The notes beneath the pieces were generated by a model. The model made no database searches, was not told the origin of the DNA, and worked only from the letters and a program-made list of their open reading frames with translations. Position numbers and translations under genes: made by a program. A DNA stretch of 64,000 nucleotides, from assembly GCA_043228905.1 (NCBI GenBank), contig JBHGNT010000016.1, forward strand, positions 1,922,001 to 1,986,000, in the 5' to 3' direction. Source of the DNA: Azolla caroliniana (taxonomy: Eukaryota > Polypodiophyta). Positions 33,387 to 43,840 of this stretch are shown piece by piece. Each line of letters opens with the position of its first letter. Within the stretch, counting starts at the first letter, position 1.

Positions 33387-36300
33387 GTGATCTATGAGAC
33401 TAACCCACGCCTTTTACGACTATGCTTTTGGAATTGCAATGGATACCCATGGAATGCGGGATTTGGCATAGAGGAGTTCACCGATGACTCGGATATCACA
33501 CTTCTTGTTGAGACATGGGAGCATGATACTCAAAGGATTCAAGGTTTAGGAAACTATAATGTACACTCTTTGATATGGAAGAAAAATCCAAGACAAAGAA
33601 GAGGACAAGGAGGGGTGGCATGTTTGATTAAGAAGGAAATAGAGAAATATGTGTCAATCATAAAAAATGATGAAAATAAATGCTACATATGGCTCAAAAT
33701 AGAAACACCTAATGATTTGCCCACTTTTGTAGTTGGATGTTACATCCCTCATCAAGATTCTAACTTTTATGCTTGTTTGGATAAAGATCAACCGTTTGCC
33801 AATCTAGAAGATGACATTGCTTATTTCAAATCCAAAGGGGAAGTTATTGTCTTTGGTGACATGAATGCTCGTACAAGAAGTTTCCAACTTGATTCACAAG
33901 AATCTTTCATGCCACATATCTCAAGGATGCAAGAGGATATGCAAATGTATAACCGCTCTTCTAGCGATGAAAAAGATCCGGACCAATTTGGGAAGTTACT
34001 CCTACAAATGTGCAATAGTACCGGATTGCTTATTGCAAATGGTATTTCCTTATGGCCCAACACTAATGGTTTTACATGTAGAAAACACAATGGAAATAGT
34101 GTGATTGACTATGTGCTACTTTCCGAATGTATTTTGGATCGTATACATAAATTCTCACTTGGTGAATGGACACCGGAATCCGATCATAGGCCTTTATGTA
34201 TCGATCTCAAATGTATGCATAGGTTTGATTGTGAGAAGGCTATTGAAGATAATAAACAACCGCACTTGAGCATGAACCTTAAGCGAGCACCCATGTATTC
34301 CAAGATGGTTGAGGATATGTTACAAATGACAAAGATACAACATGGTGCCACACTAGAATGCAAATGGGAAGCTTTCAAGAAAGTCATTCTCTCATGTACA
34401 AACAAATGTTTTTCGACCAATCGCACATCTTGGAAATGCACCAAGAAACTTAGGAAAAAATGGTTTGATAAAGAATGTCATGAAGCTCGAAAGTGCCTTA
34501 TGGTTTTGGATGTAGTTAAGGATAAAGAGAATTACCAAAAGCATTTGCATGAGTATAAAAGGCTTATTCAAAGAAAGAGAAGAATATGGGAAGTTACTCA
34601 ACAACTTATCCAAACGCAAGAGAAAGCACATGCATGTGCTAAATTTTGGGGAAATCTAAAGGGAAAACGTGTTGAGAGTTATGGTGACTTAACTCTTCAC
34701 GACTTGTCTATGCATTGTAAGAATTTATATGAGTTATCTCTTGCCGGAAAGATGATGTGTTATGGTTCTCTTTCACATATGCCTCCCTTCTTTACAATTG
34801 AAGATATATGCATAGGACTTAAGAAATTGGCCTCTCGAAAGGCAAGCGATCTTCAATGTATAAAGGCTGAAATGCTCAAATGGACGGGAAAGGAAGCACA
34901 TATATGGATAAGCGATATGTTTAATGATGCATTGCAACATGGTATGCCATACGATTGGACTACAAATTGGATCAAACCTTTACATAAAGGTGGAGATATA
35001 AATAATGTAAACAACTATCGAACCATCATGGTTGGCTCATTAATGGCAAAACTATTTGGATGTATAATGGAATCAAAGATAAGTGTATGGGCTGAAAAAA
35101 GTGGTAAGAGAGCTTATGGACAAGCTGGCTTTCGGAAACACCATAGCACCATTGATCACCTTATCACCCTTCGAGTATTAACGGAGGAAAGTCGCCTTAG
35201 AGGTAAAGGTTTATATTGTTGCTTTGTAGACTTCAAGAAAGCTTTTGATATGGTACCTCGTGAGCATCTTTGGAGGCGAATGGAAGAACTTGAGGTGCCA
35301 AGTGAATATATGCTTGCAATTTCCCGAATTTATGAGAAGGTTATATGTTGTGTGCGCATGAGAGATAAACTTTCAGATTTTTTCAAAAGCACTATTGGTG
35401 TTAAGCAAGGATGCCCACTCTCACCAACACTATTTGGTCTATGCATTGATGAATTGGAAGAAATGGTTACCAAGTTTGCAAAGGAAGAATGTGTTGAAGA
35501 AGTTGCCATTGGGAATGTTGTGATTATGCTTTTGCTATATGCAGATGATGTAGTGCTTTTTGCAAATACTTTAGGAGATGCACAAAAGCTTATGAAGGCA
35601 TTGGAAAAATTTTGCATGCATACTAAATTAAGTGTCAATAGCTCTAAAACAAAGATTATGCTTGTGAAGAGCCAAAAAAGAGATAAACCATGCATTATGT
35701 ACAACAATGAGCCACTTGAATGTGTGGAAAGCTTCAAATATCTTGGCCTTGAAGTTCCTTCAAATCATAGATGGAATGAATGTGCTACACGCCGCTTAGA
35801 GGCGGGCAAGCGAGCATACTATGCATTTGAGAACACATGCAATCTTGGAGATATTAAGTGTTGGGTCCTCAAGAAATATCTTTTCGACACTTTGGTGACA
35901 CCGGTTCTTCTCTATGGGGTGGAAGTATGGGGCGGTAGCATCCCTAAATCTATGTGGAAAGAGTTTGAAAATGTCCAAAAGCATTTTCTTACCAAGTTTC
36001 TACAAGTTAAGAAACAAACGCCCTACACCCTCCTCCTCCTTGAGACGGGATCGCTTCCCATTGAGATCATGGCCATGGAAAGGGTTGTTGAATACATGCT
36101 TAAGGTTCAAAAAAGTCCCTCACATCGACTTCCTAGAATTGCGTGGAAAGCAAGCAAAAAGATCCAAAAGACGCATAAAAGCAAAATTTTGTGTTCCGGT
36201 TGGATGCAAGATATAGAAAAATGGTTTGGTAGATGGGATGCGAGACACTTGCTTCATGATGCATCATTAGATTCCTCTGTAAATGAGGCATTTTTGCAAC

Positions 36301-36761
36301 GCCAATGTATCATGACATGGGACAAATGTGGAGGCTCACGCTTCACACATTATACTACACATGTTGCACCTAACTACAAAACCATATTCTTCGCGGAACG
36401 GGGAAATCGTACACATCCATACATGTTAGAGCCCATACCGTTATCTTCCATTCGAACCATTGCTTCCATGCGACTTAGCTCACATGCATTGCGATGTGAA
36501 ACAGGGCGTTGGGGTACAAGTGATGAGAGTGGTCGGTTATGCGCACTTTGCCCTAAACAAGTTCGCGAGTCTGAGTATCACACTTTGATACAATGCTCTG
36601 CCTTTGATCATATTCGACCATGCTTTACACATCTCTTCGATCGAGCCCAATCTTTGCATGAATTCCTCTCACAACCACAATGTGCACTCTCGATTGCAAC
36701 ATTCATTGGTAAAGTTCTTGAACATCGAGAGTCACTACTCACTTTCACACATATCACGTGA
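33387..36761 (+). CDS. LINE-B ORF2: apurinic-type endonuclease plus reverse transcriptase, 1,124 codons, uninterrupted
   Basis: Residues about 10-275 are an exonuclease/endonuclease/phosphatase fold (CFWNCNG, GDMNAR at 157-162, SVIDYVL, SDHRPL). Residues about 500-780 are a reverse transcriptase (PLHKGGD..NNYRTIM, GFRKHHSTIDHL, FVDFKKAFD, GVKQGCPLSP, YADD at 718-721). The C-terminal part has a CALC...H...C zinc motif near residue 1065. The protein nicks target DNA and copies the element's RNA there. The first codon given is GTG: no ATG lies between the upstream TAG (33378) and the endonuclease start, so translation probably depends on the upstream frame. Family placement (L1-, RTE- or I-like) needs a tree. 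Confidence 0.92.
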   Translation: MIYETNPRLLRLCFWNCNGYPWNAGFGIEEFTDDSDITLLVETWEHDTQRIQGLGNYNVHSLIWKKNPRQRRGQGGVACLIKKEIEKYVSIIKNDENKCYIWLKIETPNDLPTFVVGCYIPHQDSNFYACLDKDQPFANLEDDIAYFKSKGEVIVFGDMNARTRSFQLDSQESFMPHISRMQEDMQMYNRSSSDEKDPDQFGKLLLQMCNSTGLLIANGISLWPNTNGFTCRKHNGNSVIDYVLLSECILDRIHKFSLGEWTPESDHRPLCIDLKCMHRFDCEKAIEDNKQPHLSMNLKRAPMYSKMVEDMLQMTKIQHGATLECKWEAFKKVILSCTNKCFSTNRTSWKCTKKLRKKWFDKECHEARKCLMVLDVVKDKENYQKHLHEYKRLIQRKRRIWEVTQQLIQTQEKAHACAKFWGNLKGKRVESYGDLTLHDLSMHCKNLYELSLAGKMMCYGSLSHMPPFFTIEDICIGLKKLASRKASDLQCIKAEMLKWTGKEAHIWISDMFNDALQHGMPYDWTTNWIKPLHKGGDINNVNNYRTIMVGSLMAKLFGCIMESKISVWAEKSGKRAYGQAGFRKHHSTIDHLITLRVLTEESRLRGKGLYCCFVDFKKAFDMVPREHLWRRMEELEVPSEYMLAISRIYEKVICCVRMRDKLSDFFKSTIGVKQGCPLSPTLFGLCIDELEEMVTKFAKEECVEEVAIGNVVIMLLLYADDVVLFANTLGDAQKLMKALEKFCMHTKLSVNSSKTKIMLVKSQKRDKPCIMYNNEPLECVESFKYLGLEVPSNHRWNECATRRLEAGKRAYYAFENTCNLGDIKCWVLKKYLFDTLVTPVLLYGVEVWGGSIPKSMWKEFENVQKHFLTKFLQVKKQTPYTLLLLETGSLPIEIMAMERVVEYMLKVQKSPSHRLPRIAWKASKKIQKTHKSKILCSGWMQDIEKWFGRWDARHLLHDASLDSSVNEAFLQRQCIMTWDKCGGSRFTHYTTHVAPNYKTIFFAERGNRTHPYMLEPIPLSSIRTIASMRLSSHALRCETGRWGTSDESGRLCALCPKQVRESEYHTLIQCSAFDHIRPCFTHLFDRAQSLHEFLSQPQCALSIATFIGKVLEHRESLLTFTHIT

Positions 36762-36825
36762 AATGTAATATTTTTGGTCTCATAGGTCATATTTGACCTT
36801 CGAAGACGATAATATAATCTATCTA

Positions 36826-36899
36826 TCTATCTATCTCATAAGTGCTCATACACACACACACAAACACACACACAAACAAACAAACAACCTTTCTTTACA
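36826..36899 (+). repeat. Copia 1 right LTR, distal part
   Basis: After the LINE the sequence resumes with CTCATAAGTGCTCATACACA, matching CTCATAAGCGCTCATACACA of the left LTR, then a CA-rich run and a CCTTTCTTTACA end matching CCTTCCTTTACA. About 30 bp of the left LTR between the CA run and the end are missing here. Confidence 0.75.
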
Positions 36900-37004
36900 G
36901 TTTCAATGACTCCATCAATCTCATAAGAATTTCCACAAATTCTTATAAGACTTCTTCCGAATGCATCTCATAAGGCGAAGCATTTTTCACAAAGCAAGTG
37001 TGGT

Positions 37005-37650
37005 ATTGAGTAGCTGTTATTTTGATGCTCAAAATTTTTACGAACATCATAATTGAGAGTATGCATTGTGATTGTGAGAGGAATGTGTGAAAGCAAAACT
37101 CAAATGTGGTTGTATGCAATGCTTTACATCATCTTGTGATACTTTGACTCCCAAACTTTTTTATGGAAAAATATGCATGGTTGACAAATCCTATCACGTA
37201 TTCGCCAACACCCTATCTTAGACCAAAGAGAGTAGGAGCTAATTCACATGGAAACAATGGTGTTGATGACAAATAAATGGATGGGTTCTAGCATGTATCG
37301 ATGTCTATAGTTCCCCAATTTAGAGAAGAAGATGGTTTTGCAGTTTAGTGTAGTATAACGTGTGAAATTTGAGCCCCCACATCTTTCCCAAGCTTTGATA
37401 CATTGGAGTCATAAATAGTCCTTATTCACATACGAAACTAATGATACAATGTAAAGCAAATATGATGCACATCGCATTTTCCAAACCATTTCTTTTTACT
37501 TGCTTCCCGTTCCTAGGAAGTCAATTCAATGGTTTTTCTTTACCTCAAGCATGTACTCGACAACTTTTTGCATGATCATAAACTCAATGTGAAGTGATTT
37601 AGTCTCAAGAAGTGGGAGCATGGCTTTTGTAGCATGACTTAGATGAGATT
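37005..37650 (-). pseudogene. Decayed LINE-B copy, inverted relative to the intact one
   Basis: Read on the minus strand, this stretch follows the 3' third of LINE-B ORF2: LLETKSLHIEF...VVEYMLEVKK (about 37610-37530), then GGCTCAAATTTCACACGTTATACTACAC and YRHRYMLEP further on. Many stops and indels. It corresponds to roughly 36030-36750 of the intact copy. Confidence 0.75.
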
Positions 37651-38824
37651 TCAAACGGAAGCGCTTTTAAATATTTTCAAACTTATTCTAAATAAACTTA
37701 GGGATGTTATCGCCTCATACTGCAATCACATAGAGAAGCAACAATGTTACCTTGTACAAAAGAGGTATTTATCAAGAATTTAACATTTAAGTTCTCAACC
37801 ACATTGTATGTTCTCCAATACATAGTTGGCCCTCTTGCTTGCTACTAAGTGATGGGTAGTACAAACTCAAGTCCAAGAGTGAGGTTTTATTATCATCCTC
37901 AAATATCAAATATGTCCTATGGGACCAAAAGTGAAACATTTTTATGTACTATGTGTGGATGATGATGTTTTATTTATAAAAATGTTGAGAGACCAAACAT
38001 AAACACGCAATAAGGGTCAAACTTTGACATTGAAGTCATATAAAGTTATGAAAACTTATGATCATGGCATGTCATGAATATTAATTAGAATATTAGTAAT
38101 TGTTACAACTTAAATCAACCACCAAACAAGGGGGATTTTGTTATTGTACAAAATGGGACACTAACACGGGGAACTCGCTCCCTACAATAAATAATGTCCT
38201 TTAAATAGAGTATCCGTCTAAATGGTTGGATATTTAAAATGCGTTAGACAAAGGCCTAAGAAATCAACAAAGTAAAACTAACATATTGATGATTCTAGAG
38301 AAAATGATGTAAAGGTTTAACACAATTTAATGGGCAATGGACATTAGAGCCATTCCATGAGTCTAATTACGAGTGTTTGAGAGTTTGAATGTGGAATTTC
38401 ATGGATGGTGACTGTTTGTAACTGTAGTACAAGTTGTGAGACAAAATGTCAGACACTTAGAGGGTTAATTTTTGACATTGACCTTGCATAGTGTTAACCT
38501 GCATTATTATATCATTTGAACATGTCATCAAGATCATGTAAAAAAACCTATATTTTTGCAACCCATCTCAACCACCAAACTATATCATACAAACTGATGT
38601 AGGGATCTGAATTCCTACAATAAATGGCATCTTTTAAATAAACTACTTAATCTAAATTATTGGATGTTTAAAATGTGTTGAAGAATGTCTAAAAAGAGGG
38701 AATATAACAGGCTCAACCTATTTATGGTCCTAGAGAAAATGATTCAAAAGATTTAAGGGATACTAACCCACTCTTTTTTCATGGTCACTCGATCTTTTCA
38801 AAGTGCCTAATGATAAAAACACGT
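37651..38824. other. AT-rich intergenic DNA, no gene
   Basis: No supported open frame. Two passages (about 38140-38330 and 38590-38760) share the wording AATAAATG..TCTTTTAAATA.A.TA, GGATATTTAAAATG-like text, GTGTT and CTAGAGAAAATGAT. They are probably two copies of an old unclassified repeat. Confidence 0.4.
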
Positions 38825-39213
38825 TGTTATTAACAATCGACAACGGTTTGGTTCTGGTTTAGCCGCTTAACAGTAAAAACAGTTTGGTTTGGTTCAAGTT
38901 CAAGTTTTTTTGAATAGTTTGGTTTTAATGGTTTGAAACCAAGCTTTAAATGGTTTGTTTAATTAAAAAATAATAATAATAATAATAGAAATTGTATTAA
39001 TTTTTTTAACCAACCTTTTTATTTTTAAGCCTAATTCTCACATTTTAGGAAAAATGTTTAAATTTTTGAAATTTAAAATTTGAATTTTGACTTCAGTTGA
39101 AAACCAAAACCGAACCACGAAACCTCGGTTTTAGTGGTTTAATGGTTTCGTGGTTCGGTCCGGTTTGGACACTCTCGAACCGAACCATTGCCGATTATTA
39201 ATTGTTATTAACT
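38825..39213. mobile_element. Small inverted-repeat element rich in GGTTTGGTT / AACCGAACC
   Basis: The left end (GTTATTAACAATCG then ACAACGGTTTGGTTC) and the reverse complement of the right end (GTTAATAACAATTAATAATC then GGCAATGGTTCGGTTCG) are imperfect inverted repeats about 30 bp long. The interior repeats GGTTTGG and AACCGAACC words and is otherwise A/T-rich. About 390 bp, no coding sequence. A non-autonomous DNA transposon is the likeliest reading. Confidence 0.5.
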
Positions 39214-39837
39214 AAAAGTCAATACATAAAGGTGTGTGCTCATCACAAAGTCAGGATCCATCTCTCTTTTAATTTGTTTGAATCTTGGGAAACTTTTGGT
39301 TAGCAAGCAAGTGCTTGACACACACGTTACTTTTGGAGGTGAGTGTTTCTTCAATGAACTAGAGCCCTTGGCTTTGAGAGGCAACCTTTTTAAAGTGTAG
39401 TTTCTCCTCTTCATGATTCATCCATGATCATTGAATACCCATAAGACAATCAAAGAAAATTTTCATTCAACATAACTCTTTCTATATTTCATACCTATAT
39501 ATTTTATGTTTGAAATGTAATAATAGAACCTATTGAAAATTCAAAGTGAATCTTCATAACATTAGAACTTGCGACACATCAGCCCTAAAGGTAGAGTTAA
39601 TCAATTTAATTACGATGCTAACCATAACAAATTGCAACATTGATCACATCAATACCATATATTTTCTTGTATAACATTGGCATTTTTAATAATTGCTATT
39701 AATTATGAAAGTTCTCTAATTGACATCAACATGATTAAGTACCAAAGGTATAAACAAATGTACATGGAATCAAAGGATACATATGATAATGGATATGCCA
39801 TGGATGACTCATGCCATGATTCACATGGATGGTGGAT

Positions 39838-39960
39838 TTTTTTTTTTGTTTTTCCAAAAAGAAGCTACTTTCCGATTAGTTAGGAGAGATTATTACAGAA
39901 AGACTATACAAGGTGGCTTATACAAAAATCAGGGAATCATCCTCTGACCGAGTTCAAGAA
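39838..39960 (-). pseudogene. LINE-A 3' end, short truncated copy
   Basis: The reverse complement reads CCTAACTAATCGGAAAGTAG then CTTCTTTTTGGAAAAACAAAA, nearly identical to the 3' end of the LINE-A copy at 48945-48990 (CCTAACTAATGGGAAAGTAG then CTTCATTTTGGAAAA). About 60 further bases upstream also match. A plus-strand T run at 39838-39848 is the A-tail. Confidence 0.8.
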
Positions 39961-40145
39961 TATGAGACTAATTACATATCCTTTCAAACTGACGCATGGA
40001 TGGCAAATTTATTTTGGCATGGTTATGCAACAAATGTGTGTCATCAATGTATTATTGCAACATGGTCATGAGTGGCTCATGCAACGGAAAATAGTCCTTT
40101 TAAAATCTCATGAACTTGGTGCAATTCAACTCCCAAATTAAGAAT

Positions 40146-40602
40146 TGTAAAGAATAGGGTATGATTCTTGTGTAGTGGAAGAGATGTGTGTTATGTGTAT
40201 GTGTGAGAGGAATTAGAGGAGAGATGAGAGAACACTAGATAGATAGACAAGAGAAATAAAATACTCAAGAAGAAGGTGTATATTTCACAAGTAGAATAAG
40301 AATTACAAAATGTAGCATAATAAGGAGTCACAACCGACTTAGTATGAAGTATGAGGAGGGTGCTTTATATAGAGTCACCCTCTCTCTTCATTAACTTACA
40401 ACAACCACTCTCTCTCTTGGGGAATGTGAAGACTCATAGTCATGGGGAATATATAACTCATTAGTTATGTGTCATAGAATATGATTCTATGACACATAGT
40501 TAATGTGTAGAGAGTAGTGGTTTGACTCTTGACCTTTGAGTAATTACAGATTCTCAAAAGGTGTGTTCACATGTTGTGCTATGTTGAGCTTGATTCTCAA
40601 CA
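40146..40602 (-). repeat. Copia 2 3' LTR
   Basis: On the minus strand it begins TGTTGAGAATCAAGCTCAAC and ends CCTATTCTTTACA, the same kind of ends as copia 1. A minus-strand TATATAAAG box lies at 40363-40371. The purine run CTTGAGGGGGCG (40603-40614) adjoins it. A 33-base palindrome lies at 40466-40498. Confidence 0.85.
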
Positions 40603-40736
40603 CGCCCCCTCAAGCTGAACTCGGGTTGGTTCCTTTTGATTGATGTTCGCTTCGGTTGGTATCTGGTTCGAATGATCTCCGGTGTCCGCTTCGGCTCGTA
40701 CCCGGTTCGGACGGTATCCGGTTCTCGCTTGTACTC

Positions 40737-43650
40737 CCCCTCAAGCTTGGCAAGTCAGGGATCGTCAATCCAAGGCCTGACATGAATTGCTGAAGCTTGT
40801 CGGCTTGGTGGAGATGTCGACCGTCTGAAGATTCATGTTGATGTGTTGAAGGTCGACATCTCCGGCCTGTACGCGCTCTCGAAAGAAGTGATAGTGCACT
40901 TCGATGTGTTTTGTGCGCGCGTGGAACACCGAGTTCCGAGCCAGATATGTACTGCTCATATTGTCGTAGTAAATGGGAGTTGGATCCTTGATGGGGACGC
41001 CCAAATCCTTCAAAATCCTCTTGAGCCATATAGCTTCACATGCGGCTACTGTTGCGCCCCTGTATTCGGCCTCCGTACTCGAAAGTGCGACGATAGGCTA
41101 CTTCTTACTACTCCAAGATATTGCTCCGCTACCGAGCGAGAAGAAAAATCCGGAGGTTGATCGTCGATCAACTTTGTAGCCTACCCAGTTCGCGTCTGTG
41201 TACCCTTTGAGTCGTATTGGTGTGGCCGATGTGTAGAGAACGGCATAATCCATTGTGTCGCTCACGTATCATAATACTCGCTTAGCACAATCCAAGTGAA
41301 TGTCGTTTTTGCATGAATTGGTTGAGGAGTTCGACTGGATAGCTAAGGTCGGGTCGAGTGATCGTGAGATAGATGAGGCTCCCGATTAGTTGACGATATT
41401 GGGTCAGCTCGCACTCATCTGTGCCGGAGTCAGCATCTAGTTTGAGGTTTCGATCGAGAGGCATAGCGACCGATTTACACTCAGTCATCCGGAACTTGTA
41501 TAACAAGTTGAGAATGTAGTGCCGTTGAGAGATCATAATGTCGGCTGGAATCCGAATTACTTCGATGCCAAGGAAGTAATGGAGCTCCTTCATGTTCATC
41601 ATCTCGAATTTTCCGGAGAGGAGGGACTTGACCTTGTTGATGTTGACTAGACTTTCACCTCCAATGACTAGATCATCCACGTATAGGATGATAACAATTA
41701 AGCTTCTAGAGTCGTGTCGTATATAGAGGGAGTTGTCGGATTTCGACATTCGAAAGCCGATTTGATGAAGATATTGCGTAATCTTCGAATGCCAAGCACG
41801 CGGTGCTTGCTTGCGGCCGTAGAGAGGCTTCTTGAGTTGGCATACGGCTTTTGGATGAATGTGCGATTCGAAGTCGGGTGGTTGTACCATGTACACCTTG
41901 TCTAATTCACCTTGAAGAAAGGCGTTCTTGACGTCCATTTGGTGGAGGTGCCACCCTTTTGCCGCTGCAAGTGCGATCACGGTCTGCACAGTCGTCATCT
42001 TTGCCACCGGGGCAAATGCTTCTTCGTAGTCAACACCATGTGTTTGTGCGTATCCTTTTGCTACGAGTCGAGCTTTGTAGCGGTTGACGGAGCCATCGGC
42101 ATTATATTTCACCTTGTAGATCCATCTACATCTGATCGCCTTCCTGTGCGGTGAGTGGGGAACGAGATCCCATGTGTCATTCTTGCGTAGTGCACCCATC
42201 TCCTTGTTCATTGCTTCGATCCATCGCGGGTCTTTCGCGGCTTCGGAAAAGGTTTCTAGCTCCCATACTGTTGCCACCTTCATCATAAAAGCGTAATGGT
42301 ACGCCATATAATCGTTGTAGTCGAATCGGCTTACGAGGTTATTTTCACGGGTGGATCGGTGGAGCTTTTCGTTTGCGGATACTACAGCTTTCTCCGCTCC
42401 ATTTGTCCGGATGTCAAGGCCTTCGAACTCACTATCGAGGGAGTGAGACGATTCGTTGCCGTCAAAGTGATCGTCTTCATACTCCAGCATTTTCGCCTTC
42501 CCTTTGTCCAACTTCAGACTTGGTCGAGATGTGCTTTGATTGCTCAAAGGCTCTTGTGGTTCACTCAGTCGGGTCATGATTGGACTTTCTTTGAACATGC
42601 GCATAAAACGATCTTCATCCTCTATCTCTTGTTCAGCGGATTCCGGGTCGAGCAGAATCGGAGTCGAAGTTGTCTCTTGTGCATACCAGGATGCAGACTC
42701 GTCAAAAACGACGTCTCGACTTACTCGAGATTTTCGAGTTGAGGGGTTGTACCATTTATACCCCTTTTGCTCAAGTGAGTATCCTAGGAGGATACATTTC
42801 TCCGACTTCAGGTCAAGCTTTTGACGCTTCTTGTCAGGGATGTGCACGTACGCAATGGAGCCGAATATCTGAACATGCGATATGTCCGACTTCTTTCCGA
42901 AGAACTTCTCGTGCAGAGTAAGTTCGTGCACACCCGATGTCGTACACCGATTCATGAGATAGACGGTCGTGTTAGCTGCTTCGCCCAATACGATTTAGGC
43001 ATGTGCTTTTCGTTAAGCATAGCTCGTGCCACTTCGAGGATGTGCCGATTCTTGCGTTCGGCCACTCCATTTTGTTGTGGCGTATGTTGACACGAAAACT
43101 CTCGCCGTATTCCTTCTTTTCGTAGAAACGCCGAAAATTCGTCGAAGAAGTTCTCCTTGCCTCCATCCGACCGAAGACATCGTACATGTCGGCCCGTGGC
43201 TTTCTCGACCTCATTCTTAAATTTTTGGAAGTGTCCGAACACTTCGCTCTTTTGTCGATGAAGGTCACGTAGTATCGGCATCCGCCGAATGTCGTCGTTT
43301 GAGTCGGACCCCATACATCGGAATGAATTATGTCGAGTACGCCTTTGCTCACGTTCCGCTCCTTCGGAAACGGGTGCCGATGTTGCTTGCCGAATTGGCA
43401 AGCGGCACACACGCCTTCAGTCTCTTTCTCCGTCAATGTCGAGAGCCTGATGATGACTCCTTTTGATTGCATTGCCTTGAGCTTTTGGAGGTTGATATGG
43501 CCAATCCACTTGTGCCATATGTTGAAATCGGCTTTCACGCCCTTTGGCCGATTTCATCTCGTGTGAGTCAAGAATGAACATTCGGCCCTCTCTTCGTCCA
43601 TGTGCGATGAGTCGGCCCTCTTTTTCGATGAAGCAATTTTTCTAGTTGTG
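40737..43650 (-). pseudogene. Copia 2 pol: integrase, RT, RNase H (partly open)
   Basis: From about 43640: FILDSHEM region, then GAG-pre-integrase (WHKWIGHINLQKL), integrase with an internal deletion that removes part of the catalytic core (after YYVTFID, 43263-43252), then a 568-codon open frame (42988-41282) covering the integrase tail, linker and the whole RT (MDVKNAFLQGEL, YVDDLVIGG). RNase H follows after a frame change near 41285 (SSTEAEY, YYDNMSSTYLARN), with TGA near 41269 and TAG near 41098. The first is a CGA-to-TGA type change and the second fits CAG-to-TAG. Confidence 0.88.
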
Positions 43651-43840
43651 AGATCCACCCGGTGAGACCCTTGGGACTCCACAATCAATCGATAGAGTGC
43701 TCCTACATTCATTGTACAATACTGAACAATACCCAATTGGTTTACTTCACAAATCAGAAATGATGAAAACGGGATTTGAACAGTTGATCGAGCAAGAAAG
43801 TGGATGCTCCTACAAATGTAAATGAGTTCCATCACTGCCT

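Larger units (their letters stand above)
33099..36825 (+). mobile_element. LINE-B, 5'-truncated non-LTR retrotransposon with an intact EN-RT frame
   Basis: The element starts abruptly inside an ORF1-like frame, carries a complete endonuclease/reverse transcriptase frame, and ends after about 65 bp of 3' UTR near a TCTA repeat (36813-36831) rather than a poly-A tail. The left junction lies in the CT microsatellite of the copia LTR, so the target duplication cannot be read. Intactness shows it is much younger than the copia element it sits in. Confidence 0.9.
28391..36899 (+). mobile_element. Ty1/copia retrotransposon (copia 1), decayed, with LINE-B nested in its right LTR
   Basis: The left LTR 28391-28641 (TGTTGAG...TTTACA) is followed by the classic initiator-Met primer site TGGTATCAGAG. 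The interior shows gag, protease, integrase, RT and RNase H in Ty1/copia order on the plus strand. The right LTR starts at 32949 and is split by a LINE at 33099-36825; its distal part continues to about 36899. The flanking five bases (ATTTT / GTTTC) do not make a clear target duplication. Confidence 0.9.
40146..43690 (-). mobile_element. Second Ty1/copia element (copia 2), 5'-truncated, minus strand
   Basis: It is closely related to copia 1 in its pol region. A 457-bp LTR at 40146-40602 lies at its 3' end, next to a polypurine tract. GAG-pre-integrase, integrase, RT and RNase H are recognisable. Gag, protease, primer site and 5' LTR are absent: similarity fades between about 43640 and 43840. 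Confidence 0.9.
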
